Source: Serratia nevei
GTDB taxonomy: Bacteria > Pseudomonadota > Gammaproteobacteria > Enterobacterales > Enterobacteriaceae
NCBI RefSeq assembly: GCF_037948395.1
Contig: NZ_CP149940.1
Coordinates: forward strand, 5,022,001 to 5,086,000
Reading direction: 5' to 3'
DNA length: 64,000 bases
Under the pieces are notes generated by a model. That model was not told where the DNA came from, searched no databases, and saw nothing but the letters and a program-made list of their open reading frames with translations. Positions 52,836 to 61,120 of this stretch are shown here, piece after piece (positions within the stretch are counted from its first letter, which is position 1; each line of letters begins with the position of its first letter). Both the position numbers and the translations under genes were made by a program.

Positions 52836-53592
52836 TCCGTTTATAATCCTTTAATTGTCACTTAGGTCATCATTATGTGGCGAACGGCAGCGGCACATGC
52901 CTTAATTTGATTAATCAAAAGGGGTTAGACAGCGAAAAATCCCTATACCGCAATGCGATAGAATAATTCACTACCGGTGTAATTGTTATTCAATTGTTAA
53001 TTAATCAGATCTAAACGCGGGTTAAACGCGAATAAGAAACCCAATCACTCGTGAACAGAAAACCATGAAACAACAATAAAAACAATGAATTATGTTTTAT
53101 ATTTTGTTTCTAAAGAGAAATGCATCATCTGCTGCCTAAGGGCGATATTAGCAAAACAATATTGTGAATTGTAGGTGCACCCCTATTTCCCCCGATCTAA
53201 TATCTCGCATATCGTTATTTATATAGTGATTTATACTGGATAATATTTGTATACGATCTATTGATTTTAAAGCAAATATATTTCTTTTTCCTTTTGGTTT
53301 TATATTCTGAATTTGACTTAATTTAATAAAATCTATTTCCAAGCAATACTATTATTTGCAAGAATATTCCCAGCAACACGCCACACATAAAACTCGTATT
53401 TTATTTACCAGAAAATCCATTGTCGATTTTCCAAATCTCGTTATTTCTCATAAATAACGGATGTTGGCGTATTGCCCAGAGCAAAAGGATCTGGCTCCAA
53501 CCGCACGGCCGGCGACATGGCGTTGCCGCCGCCGCGGGGGATTTAGATGTGCTGTTCTTTTTATTTAAAAACTCTCTACAGGAACCTGAGAA
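52836..53592. promoter_or_regulatory. AT-rich divergent control region of the fimbrial locus
   Basis: This 757-bp gap is far more AT-rich than its surroundings. It holds GATC (Dam) sites at 53008, 53194, 53255 and 53488; that at 53255 sits in ACGATC, the form reported to matter for PapI-dependent Lrp binding in pap. Two adjacent hairpins, GAAAATC/GATTTTC (53411-53431) and CGTTATTT/AAATAACG (53439-53459), precede the fimbrial start. No recombinase gene or obvious invertible repeat pair is seen. A 64-codon minus-strand frame at 53148-53342 is probably chance. Confidence 0.6.
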
Positions 53593-54123
53593 ATGAAACT
53601 GAATAAATTAATGCTGGCAACCGTGATTGCTTTCGCTTCCGCATCTGTTGCGCATGCAGCACCAAATCAGGGCAGCGGTAAAGTCACCTTTACCGGCGAA
53701 ATTATCGATGCGCCATGCAGCGTCGCGCCGGAATCCGTTGATCAGACCGTGCCAATGGGCCAGATCAGCAGCCGCATCCTGGCCAACCAGGGTAAATCCA
53801 GCATGCAGCCTTTCAACATCGAACTGAAAGATTGCTCCATCTCCACCATGAAAAACGTCAAAGTGACCTTTACCGGCACGCCTGATCCGATCAACAGCAA
53901 ATTGCTGGCTCTGAGCGGCACCGCAACCGGCGCCGGCATCGTGATCTACGACAACCTGCACTCCAAAGAAGTGGAACTGGGCACCGCGACCGACGGCCAG
54001 GGCCTGAACGACGGCGACAACTCGCTGAAATTCGCCGCTTACCTGCAGGGCAGCAGCGCCTCAAGCACCGTGGTACCGGGCGACTTCACCAGCGTGGCGA
54101 ACTTCACCCTGGCTTACCTGTAA
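53593..54123 (+). CDS. Major fimbrial subunit
   Basis: Encodes 176 residues with a signal peptide (MLATVIAFASASVAHA, cleavage about residue 22). The mature pilin has an N-terminal donor strand (GSGKVTFTGEIIDAPCSVAP), two cysteines (about 42 and 79) that form the usual disulfide, and the C-terminal beta-strand pattern FTSVANFTLAYL with penultimate tyrosine. It is the first gene of the operon and is followed by a hairpin, as is typical for abundantly made major subunits. Confidence 0.93.
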   Translation: MKLNKLMLATVIAFASASVAHAAPNQGSGKVTFTGEIIDAPCSVAPESVDQTVPMGQISSRILANQGKSSMQPFNIELKDCSISTMKNVKVTFTGTPDPINSKLLALSGTATGAGIVIYDNLHSKEVELGTATDGQGLNDGDNSLKFAAYLQGSSASSTVVPGDFTSVANFTLAYL

Positions 54124-54132
54124 TACCCCACA

Positions 54133-54154
54133 GGGGATGTCTCAGGGCATCCCC
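54133..54154 (+). terminator. Hairpin after the major subunit gene
   Basis: Stem GGGGATG (54133-54139) with CATCCCC (54148-54154), 10 bp past the stop. The tail CGCTTTATT is only weakly T-rich. Such hairpins commonly enrich the major subunit mRNA relative to downstream genes. Confidence 0.65.
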
Positions 54155-54214
54155 CGCTTTATTGCATGCCGAGGATACCGGCAAGGGAACAGGGAAAGAC
54201 AGGGAGACGCCAGT

Positions 54215-54766
54215 ATGACTATCCGCCTTTGCGGCCTGTTGCTCATCGCGCTCAGCGTTGGCAACGCGGCGGCGGCAGCGAAAAATCAGGGCCACGGCAA
54301 AGTCAGCCTGGGCGGCACCATCGTCGAAACGCCGTGCGGCATCGCCAGCGACAGCCTGGATCAAACCGTCGATTTCGGGCTGATCTCCATGAGCGACGCT
54401 TCGCAGGACGGGCAGTCGGTGCTGATCGGCAGCCGCCGCCATTTCACGATCAAACTGGTGAACTGCGAGCTGGCCAGCCAGGTGAAGCCTGACTTCATCT
54501 ATCGCGCGGCCAACGTCACGTTCGACGGCACCGCCGACAGCCGGGATCCTTCTCTGCTGGGCGTTTACGGCGAGGCGAAGGGGGTGGCTATCGAGCTGTT
54601 GACCGATGCCGGCACCCCGATCCCGCTCGGCAGCACGACGGCGGATTACCAGATTGTCGCCGGCGACAACACGCTGCGCTTCGGCGCGCAGTTGCGCCTG
54701 CATCCCGACAAGGCGCGGGCGGGCGGCTTCAGCTCTCTGGCCAAATTCACCCTGTCTTATCTCTAG
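54215..54766 (+). CDS. Minor fimbrial subunit (possible assembly terminator)
   Basis: Encodes 183 residues from MTIRLCGLLLIALSVGNAAA, with AGGGAGA upstream; an earlier in-frame start at 54137 lies inside the hairpin and is rejected. After the signal peptide the pattern follows the major subunit: GHGKVSLGGTIVETPCGIAS, two cysteines, and the C-terminal FSSLAKFTLSYL. Its position between the major subunit and the usher is that of PapH/MrpB-type subunits, which anchor or end the fibre; that role is inferred. Confidence 0.88.
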   Translation: MTIRLCGLLLIALSVGNAAAAAKNQGHGKVSLGGTIVETPCGIASDSLDQTVDFGLISMSDASQDGQSVLIGSRRHFTIKLVNCELASQVKPDFIYRAANVTFDGTADSRDPSLLGVYGEAKGVAIELLTDAGTPIPLGSTTADYQIVAGDNTLRFGAQLRLHPDKARAGGFSSLAKFTLSYL

Positions 54767-54837
54767 CGCCGGCGGGCGCTGCACAGCATTACGTATTCAG
54801 GTCGTACGGATGACCTGCTATTGGGCGCGGACTTGCC

Positions 54838-57339
54838 ATGAGTGATTATGCTATGACGTCATTACTGACACGGAAACACCTACCTCTCCTCGTCATTCTA
54901 TCTTTCCTCTGGGTGCGTCCGGCATTTTCCGCCACGGAGTTCAATACCGACGTTCTGGACATCGGCGAGCGCAGCAAAGTGGATCTTTCGCGTTTCTCCG
55001 ATGCCGACTACGTCATGCCCGGCGCTTATTTGCTGGACATCAAGATCAACCAGAAAACGCTGCCCCAGCGCAGCATTCAGTATTTCCCGTCGCCGGATAA
55101 CAAAAGCGGCAGCCAGGTGTGCCTGCCGCCTGACCTGGTGGAAAAAATGGCGCTGAAAGAAGAAGCGGCCAAAAAAGTCACCCTGTGGCACGACAACCAG
55201 TGCGCCGACATTCGCGGCATCAAAGGCGCGACCGTCTCCGATCGCATCGGCGGCGGCGTGCTGGCGATCACCATCCCGCAGGCGTGGATGAAATACTCCG
55301 ATCCCGACTGGACGCCGCCCGAACAGTGGGATGACGGCATTCCGGGCCTGTTGCTGGATTACAACATCAGCGGCCAGCTAGGCAAGCAGAGCCATAACAA
55401 CAACACCGCCCAGAACCTGAGCAGCTACGGCACCTTGGGCGCCAACCTGGGCGCCTGGCGCCTGCGCGCGGACTTCCAGTCCAATTACAATCAGCAGGCC
55501 GGCGATCGCAGCACCGGTTTCGACTGGAACCAGATCTACGCCTATCGCGCGCTGCCGATGCAGGCCGCCAAGCTGACGCTGGGCGAGATCTACCTCGACT
55601 CCGGGGTGTTCGACGCCTATCGCTTCACCGGCCTCAACCTGGCCAGCGACGAGCGCATGCTGCCGCCCAACCTGCAGGGCTACGCGCCGGAAGTGCGCGG
55701 CATCGCCAAGAGCAACGCCAAGATCACCGTCTCGCAGGAAGGCCGCACGCTGTACGAAACCACCGTGCCCGCCGGGCCGTTCGCCATTCAGGATCTCAAC
55801 AGCTCGGTGCGCGGCAAGCTGGACGTCAAGGTGGAAGAGCAAGACGGCACCGTCTCGACCTTCCAGGTGGATACCGCCACCATTCCGTACCTGACCCGAC
55901 CGGGCTACGTGCGCTACAACGTGGCGCTGGGCAAAACCTCGGCCTACGACCACCGCACCCAGGGGCCGCTGTTTTCCGCCAGCGACTTCTCCTGGGGCCT
56001 GAGTAACGCCTGGTCGCTGTACGGCGGCGCGCTGCTCGGCGGCGACTATAACGCCTGGGCGCTCGGCCTCGGCCGCGATCTGAACGTGTTCGGCGCCATG
56101 TCGCTGGACGTCACCCAGTCGATCGCCCGCCTGCCCGGCGAACCGACCGCCAGCGGCATGTCGTTCAAGCTCAACTACGCCAAACGCTTCGACGAGCTGA
56201 ACAGCCAGATCACCTTCGCCGGCTACCGCTTCTCACAGCGCAAGTTCATGAACATGTCGCAGTACCTGCAGGAGCGTTACGGCGATTACGACAAGAATTA
56301 CAACGGCCGTCAGAAAGAGCTGTACACCATCACCGCCAGCAAAACCTTTATGGCGGAAGACAGCGCCAAGGCGATCACCGCCTACCTGACCTACTCGCAC
56401 CAGACCTATTGGGATGCGCGAACTCAGGATCGTTACGGGCTGTCGGCCAGCAAGCTGTTCAGCGTCGGCGATATCAGCAACATCACCGCCTCGCTGTCGG
56501 CTTACCGCACCTATTACCAGGGCCGCACCGACGACAGCGTGATGCTCAACTTCACCGTGCCGATCGGCGATCGCCGGCGCGTCGGTTATGCGCTGCAAAC
56601 CAACAATGGCGATGTCACGCAGACCGCGTCGTACAACGACTACAGCGATCCGGACAATACCTGGCAGGTCAGCGGCGGCTTTAATCAGTCCGGCAAATCG
56701 CTGGCGCGCGGGTACTACACCCATAACGCTTCGTTCGGCTCGCTGAACGCCAGCGCCTCTTACCAGCAGGACAGCTACTCGTCGATCGGCGGCTCGTTCC
56801 GCGGCGGCCTCACCGCCACCCGACACGGTATCGCGGCGCACCAGAACTCGAGTAACGGCGGCAGCCGCATGATGCTCGACACCGACGGCATCGCCGGCGT
56901 GCCGATCAACAACGGCCGCGCCTACAGCAACCGTTTCGGGCTGGCGGTGATTTCCGACATCACCAGCTACTACAACACCGACACCCGCATCGACGTCAAC
57001 AAGCTGGCGGACGACGTCGAGGCCACTCGCGCCGTGGTGCAAGGCACGCTGACCGAAGGCGCGATCGGCTACCGCCACTTCGAGGTGGTGAAAGGCAGCA
57101 AGCTGCTGGCCACCATTCGCCTCGCGGACGGCAGCGAACCGCCGTTCGGCGCCGCGGTGCTGAGCGAAAAAGGCCGCGAGGTCGCGGTGGTCAACGACGG
57201 CGGTTCGGTCTACCTGACCGGCGTGCAGCCGGAGGAAAAGCTGGACGTCGCCTGGGAAGGCCAACGCCGCTGCCGCATCGTGATCCCGGGCGCCGCCAAG
57301 CCGCTGGACCAGCTGCTGCTGCCGTGCGCCACCCTGTAA
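54838..57339 (+). CDS. Outer-membrane fimbrial usher
   Basis: Encodes 833 residues. After a signal peptide (LVILSFLWVRPAFSA) come the N-terminal chaperone-binding domain (TEFNTDVLDIGERSKVDLSR), a 24-strand barrel with plug, and C-terminal domains (about 660-833). YLDSGVFDAYRFTGLNLASD and ERMLPPNLQGYAPEVRGIAK are the PapC/FimD signatures. The pair of cysteines near the end (RRCRIVIPGA and LLPCATL) is typical. It secretes and orders subunits delivered by the chaperone encoded next. Confidence 0.96.
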   Translation: MSDYAMTSLLTRKHLPLLVILSFLWVRPAFSATEFNTDVLDIGERSKVDLSRFSDADYVMPGAYLLDIKINQKTLPQRSIQYFPSPDNKSGSQVCLPPDLVEKMALKEEAAKKVTLWHDNQCADIRGIKGATVSDRIGGGVLAITIPQAWMKYSDPDWTPPEQWDDGIPGLLLDYNISGQLGKQSHNNNTAQNLSSYGTLGANLGAWRLRADFQSNYNQQAGDRSTGFDWNQIYAYRALPMQAAKLTLGEIYLDSGVFDAYRFTGLNLASDERMLPPNLQGYAPEVRGIAKSNAKITVSQEGRTLYETTVPAGPFAIQDLNSSVRGKLDVKVEEQDGTVSTFQVDTATIPYLTRPGYVRYNVALGKTSAYDHRTQGPLFSASDFSWGLSNAWSLYGGALLGGDYNAWALGLGRDLNVFGAMSLDVTQSIARLPGEPTASGMSFKLNYAKRFDELNSQITFAGYRFSQRKFMNMSQYLQERYGDYDKNYNGRQKELYTITASKTFMAEDSAKAITAYLTYSHQTYWDARTQDRYGLSASKLFSVGDISNITASLSAYRTYYQGRTDDSVMLNFTVPIGDRRRVGYALQTNNGDVTQTASYNDYSDPDNTWQVSGGFNQSGKSLARGYYTHNASFGSLNASASYQQDSYSSIGGSFRGGLTATRHGIAAHQNSSNGGSRMMLDTDGIAGVPINNGRAYSNRFGLAVISDITSYYNTDTRIDVNKLADDVEATRAVVQGTLTEGAIGYRHFEVVKGSKLLATIRLADGSEPPFGAAVLSEKGREVAVVNDGGSVYLTGVQPEEKLDVAWEGQRRCRIVIPGAAKPLDQLLLPCATL

Positions 57340-57363
57340 TCCGTAACGCTGAGAAATAATGAC

Positions 57364-58110
57364 ATGAACAAACACCCGATAACGCTACTGACCGCCGCCG
57401 GCCTGGCCCTGACCGCCGTACTGCCCACCGCCGATGCGGCGATATCGCTGGATCGCACGCGCGCCGTCTATGTGAGCGACGCCAAATCGATCAGCCTGAA
57501 TATCGTCAACGAAAACAAAGAGCTGCCTTTCCTGGCGCAGTCCTGGCTGGAGAACGAGCAGCACCAGAAAATCACCTCGCCGCTGGTGGTGCTGCCGCCG
57601 TTGCAGCGCGTGGAGCCGAGTGAACGCAGCGTAGTGCGCATCACCAAGACGCCGGAGGCAGATCGCCTGCCGCAGGATCGCGAGTCGGTGTTCTACTTCA
57701 ACCTGCGCGAAATTCCGCCGAAAAGCACCAAAACCAACGTGATGCAGCTGGCGCTGCAAACGCAGATCAAACTGTTCTACCGGCCGAAGGCCATCGTCGC
57801 GCCCAAGGGCCAGGTGTGGCAGGAAAAGCTGGTGTTCCGTAAAAGCGGCGGCACCGTCACCGTCGACAACCCGACGCCGTTTTACATCACCCTGACCGGC
57901 ATGACGCGGCAGACGCAAAAACAGGGCGGCGGCGCGATCGGCGGTTTTCAGCCGCTGATGCTGAAGCCGAAATCCAGCGAAAGCCTCAAGCTGCACGACA
58001 CGGGCATGAACAGCTTCGTCATCACCTACATCAACGACTACGGCGGCCACCCCGAACTGCGCTTCGCCTGCAACGGCAACGTTTGCACCGCCGTGCCCGA
58101 GAAAAAATAA
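57364..58110 (+). CDS. Periplasmic fimbrial chaperone
   Basis: Encodes 248 residues with signal peptide (LTAAGLALTAVLPTADA). Two immunoglobulin-like domains follow. Conserved features are the DRTRAVY strand with the carboxylate-anchoring Arg, the F1-G1 region with SVFYFNLREIPP, and TQIKLFYRP with the anchoring Lys and hinge. The short F1-G1 loop places it in the FGS class. A C-terminal cysteine pair (RFACNGNVCTAV) may form a disulfide. It starts 24 bp after the usher gene. Confidence 0.95.
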   Translation: MNKHPITLLTAAGLALTAVLPTADAAISLDRTRAVYVSDAKSISLNIVNENKELPFLAQSWLENEQHQKITSPLVVLPPLQRVEPSERSVVRITKTPEADRLPQDRESVFYFNLREIPPKSTKTNVMQLALQTQIKLFYRPKAIVAPKGQVWQEKLVFRKSGGTVTVDNPTPFYITLTGMTRQTQKQGGGAIGGFQPLMLKPKSSESLKLHDTGMNSFVITYINDYGGHPELRFACNGNVCTAVPEKK

Positions 58111-58121
58111 GGAGGTCCAGC

Positions 58122-58733
58122 ATGGCTGAATTCACCGATCGACTGCGCCCGCTGCTGCTCGGCGCACTGCTGTGCGGCGGCAGCGCGCTGGCGGCAACGC
58201 CGCTGGGCGTGATCGAAGGCACCACCGGCACCGTCAGCTTTCACGGCGGCCTGCTCAGCTCCCCCTGCAGCCTGACGCCGGACAGCCGGGATCAGTCCGT
58301 CGATCTGGGCGACGTCAGCGCACGCGACTTCCGCAACGCCGGCGATCGCAGCGCGCCGGTGCGTTTTCGCCTCTCGTTCCGCAACTGCCTGCTGGGCGCG
58401 CGCGCGTTGGCAGATAACCCGGCCGGCCCGCGCAACGGCGACGCCGGCCGCCTCTATCTGCAGGGAGAGCAGGCCGCGACGCTGGTGTTTCTCGGCGAAA
58501 GCGACGTCGACAACCCGTCGCTGCTGAAGTTGAACGGCGGCGTGCAGGGCATCGGCCTGCGGCTGCAAGACCAGCAGGGCCAGGCGCTGGAGCTGAATCA
58601 GCGCAGCCGCCCCTACATTCTGCAACCCGGCAGCAACACCCTGTGGTTCAGCGCCAGCGTGGAGTCCACCCAGCGGGCGGTGATGGCGGCCGGGTTCGCC
58701 GCCGTGGCGCACATTCAGGTGATTTACCTGTGA
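58122..58733 (+). CDS. Minor fimbrial subunit
   Basis: Encodes 203 residues from MAEFTDRLRPLLLGALLCGG; a perfect AAGGAGG precedes this ATG. After the signal peptide the pilin pattern is visible: GTVSFHGGLLSSPCSLTP, a second cysteine in FRNCLLGARAL, and the C-terminal AAVAHIQVIYL. It lies just after the chaperone gene, a position held by adaptor subunits in pap and mrp operons. Confidence 0.87.
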   Translation: MAEFTDRLRPLLLGALLCGGSALAATPLGVIEGTTGTVSFHGGLLSSPCSLTPDSRDQSVDLGDVSARDFRNAGDRSAPVRFRLSFRNCLLGARALADNPAGPRNGDAGRLYLQGEQAATLVFLGESDVDNPSLLKLNGGVQGIGLRLQDQQGQALELNQRSRPYILQPGSNTLWFSASVESTQRAVMAAGFAAVAHIQVIYL

Positions 58734-58747
58734 GGCTCGAGAACGCG

Positions 58748-59752
58748 ATGAAAACTCAACTGACCAAACTCTGCCTGCCGCTGGCGATCGCCCTGGCGGC
58801 CCCCGCCGCCTGGGCCAACGGCTACGTCACGCCGGACGGCGGGCCGAAACAGTTCTATATCGATCTGAATGAAACCAACATCACTAACCAGGTGGGGTTC
58901 ACCAAACTGTTTCCCTATGACCTGGGCGGAACCTATACCGGCAAGGTGTATTGCGATACCCCCATCCCCACCAGCCCGCACTTTTACAAGTCGGATTCGG
59001 CGTTGCCCCCCTCCGACTATGGCAATGGCTATTTAAAACTGAATGACTTTTTGGATTTAAAGGCCGAGGTGTGGATCGCCGGCAACAAGAACGCCTACGT
59101 CACCGTGCCTTTTTACAACGAATCGAATTTGCTTAACCAACACAGCTGCCGGCCACCGTACTTGCAGGTCAACAACTACGGCAGCGGCTCCAAAGGCAAG
59201 ATCACCTTCCGGGTGCGCAAAAAGATCATCAACGGCGTTGAGATTAACGATCGGCAGATCATCGAGATGTACGGCCGCCTCGGCTCGACCGACGGCGGCT
59301 TCGGCCCCAACCCGATGGCGCAGGTGTTCATCCAGTCCGCGATCCTCTACGTGCCGGATAAATGCGTGGTGAACGAAGGCCAGTTGATCAACGTGGAGTT
59401 CGGCGAGATCGGCGGCAGCGATCTCAACGGCTCGAACTACCCGCAAAGCATTCCGGTGCGCTTCCAGTGCGAGGGCGGCAGCTTCGAGGACGGTACGCTG
59501 AACATCAAGCTGGCGGTGTCGGGCACGGCGGCCGCCTTCAGCAACGAGGTGTTCAAAACCGACAAGAACGATCTCGGCATCCGGCTGACGCACAACGGCC
59601 AGCTGGTTATCCCGAATGAGTTTTACCCGGTGCCGAACATCGGCAACGGCGGCTCCTGGAACCTGGTGGCGGCACCGTTCGCCAACGGCGGCGCAGAGAT
59701 CGGCGAAGGGGAATTCAACGCATCGGCCACCATCGTGGCGGCATTCCAGTAA
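58748..59752 (+). CDS. Two-domain fimbrial tip adhesin
   Basis: Encodes 334 residues from MKTQLTKLCLPLAIALAAPA. The mature protein starts NGYVTPDGG with no donor strand, as expected at a fibre tip. Residues about 24-180 form a receptor-binding domain with two cysteines (GKVYCDTP and QHSCRPPY); residues about 190-334 look like a pilin domain, with cysteines in VPDKCVVNEG and VRFQCEGG and a C-terminal FNASATIVAAFQ. The ligand is unknown. It is flanked by two minor-subunit genes. Confidence 0.82.
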   Translation: MKTQLTKLCLPLAIALAAPAAWANGYVTPDGGPKQFYIDLNETNITNQVGFTKLFPYDLGGTYTGKVYCDTPIPTSPHFYKSDSALPPSDYGNGYLKLNDFLDLKAEVWIAGNKNAYVTVPFYNESNLLNQHSCRPPYLQVNNYGSGSKGKITFRVRKKIINGVEINDRQIIEMYGRLGSTDGGFGPNPMAQVFIQSAILYVPDKCVVNEGQLINVEFGEIGGSDLNGSNYPQSIPVRFQCEGGSFEDGTLNIKLAVSGTAAAFSNEVFKTDKNDLGIRLTHNGQLVIPNEFYPVPNIGNGGSWNLVAAPFANGGAEIGEGEFNASATIVAAFQ

Positions 59753-59769
59753 CCGAGGGAGGAACGAAA

Positions 59770-60309
59770 ATGCGTCTACGCGCTTTAGCGCTGCTGAGCT
59801 GCGTGCCCTGGTGGTTTACCGCCATGCCGGCGACGGCGAACACCGAGCTTATCGGCGCGCCGGTGCAGTTCCACGGCACCGTGGTGAGCCGCCCGTGCAA
59901 TATCGAACCGCAGTCCGCCGATCAACTGGTGGAGATGGGCACGGTGATCGTCAAAACCCTGTACCGCTACGGCCACACCACGCCGGTGCCGTTCAGCATC
60001 AAGCTGACCGACTGCAAGACCACGGTGTTCAAATCCGTCAGCGTGACCTTCAGCGGCACCGAAGACGGAGAGCTGCCGGGCAAGCTGGCGATCAACAACG
60101 GCGCGAACGGCGCCGCCATCGCCCTGTTCGATCATCAGGGTGCAGATATCGATCTGAATAAGGCCACCAGCGCCGTCGCGCTGCAAAACGGCCCCAACAG
60201 CCTGAACTTCACCGCCTATGTACAGGGGCGGCCGAGTGCGATTCAGAACCAAAGCATTACCGAAGGCGAATTCACGTCCGTCGCCAATTTTGTGCTGGCG
60301 TACCAATAA
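59770..60309 (+). CDS. Minor fimbrial subunit
   Basis: Encodes 179 residues with signal peptide ending near PATA. The mature protein has donor strand APVQFHGTVVSRPCNIEP, a second cysteine in IKLTDCKTTVFKS, and the C-terminal FTSVANFVLAYQ, close to the major subunit's ending. It may be an adaptor next to the tip adhesin. It is the last structural gene; a hairpin with arms CCGGCG and CGCCGG (60343-60360) follows before the regulator gene. Confidence 0.87.
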   Translation: MRLRALALLSCVPWWFTAMPATANTELIGAPVQFHGTVVSRPCNIEPQSADQLVEMGTVIVKTLYRYGHTTPVPFSIKLTDCKTTVFKSVSVTFSGTEDGELPGKLAINNGANGAAIALFDHQGADIDLNKATSAVALQNGPNSLNFTAYVQGRPSAIQNQSITEGEFTSVANFVLAYQ

Positions 60310-60417
60310 GCCCGCACCGCCCCAGGGAAATCAGGAAAACGACCGGCGCGCGAACGCCGGCGATTGGCCGTCACCGTTCGCTCCGGCGCGGTGCCGCGGC
60401 TTTTTAAGGAGCCACCC

Positions 60418-61041
60418 ATGCCAGATATTCGCTTCACGCTGTTCGACAGCGATAACTTCTACCAGCAGGGGCTGCGTCTGCTGCTGCAGGACTATCTGCA
60501 CTCCCTGAACGAATGCCAGCGCCGGTATCCGCAGTTCTCACCGCTGGCGCTGCAGGCGTTGGATAACATCGAAATCGTGTTCCGCACGCCGGAAGAGCGC
60601 TGGGGCTGCGCCTGCTGTTATCAGAGCCCCTACGGCATCCCGCGCCAGCGGCAGCTGACTCTGCTGATCCTCGACGACACGACCCAGCAACAGGTGAAAA
60701 ACCTGCCGCCGCTGTTCAGCATCCATCGGCGCGATTCGGCCTACGCCATCCGTCTCAAGCTGCAAATGGCGTTGGAAAAATTCATCCAGCATCCGTGGAT
60801 GGCGCTGCATGCCGCCGGCATGTGGAAATGCCAGGCCTGCCGCATCGCCGCGCTCAGCCACTGCGAGAAAAAGGTGCTGGGATTGATGAGCAGCGGCATG
60901 TCCGCCTGCAGCATCGCCGGCCTGCTGCAGCGCAGCCAGAAAACCATCAGCGCCCACAAGCGTTCGGCGATGCGCAAGCTGAACGTGCGCAAAAACAGCG
61001 AGTTGAATAAGGTGCTGCTGAATCAGCGGGGGCTTGGCTGA
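60418..61041 (+). CDS. LuxR-type transcriptional regulator of the fimbrial locus
   Basis: Encodes 207 residues from MPDIRFTLFDSDNFYQQGLR, with AAGGAG upstream. Residues about 145-205 are a LuxR/GerE helix-turn-helix (LSHCEKKVLGLMSSGMSACS, then SQKTISAHKRSAMRKLNVRK). The N-terminal half is not a classic response-regulator receiver, though FTLFDSDNFYQQGL resembles the first strand; it has cysteine clusters WGCACCYQS and WKCQACRIA that might bind metal or sense redox. It lies in the place of mrpJ in Proteus MR/P operons and probably controls fimbriae or motility. Confidence 0.82.
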   Translation: MPDIRFTLFDSDNFYQQGLRLLLQDYLHSLNECQRRYPQFSPLALQALDNIEIVFRTPEERWGCACCYQSPYGIPRQRQLTLLILDDTTQQQVKNLPPLFSIHRRDSAYAIRLKLQMALEKFIQHPWMALHAAGMWKCQACRIAALSHCEKKVLGLMSSGMSACSIAGLLQRSQKTISAHKRSAMRKLNVRKNSELNKVLLNQRGLG

Positions 61042-61120
61042 GCAACAACAGGCTCGCGAGTGACGCCAGAGTGGTTTACTCTGAATACTCATTTTCGTAC
61101 TGCAAAACGAGCCGGAATGC

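Noticed and set aside
53148..53342. 64-codon minus-strand frame in the fimbrial control region
   Set aside because: It lies in very AT-rich DNA, has no good ribosome binding site and no recognisable domain; chance is more likely than a gene.
52836..53592. Invertible promoter element as in type 1 or MR/P fimbriae
   Set aside because: No pair of matching inverted repeats flanking a promoter and no recombinase gene within the window; only local hairpins were found.
60343..60360. CCGGCG/CGCCGG hairpin as a terminator before the LuxR-type gene
   Set aside because: No T-run follows; at most it could reduce read-through, so it is only mentioned with the preceding gene.
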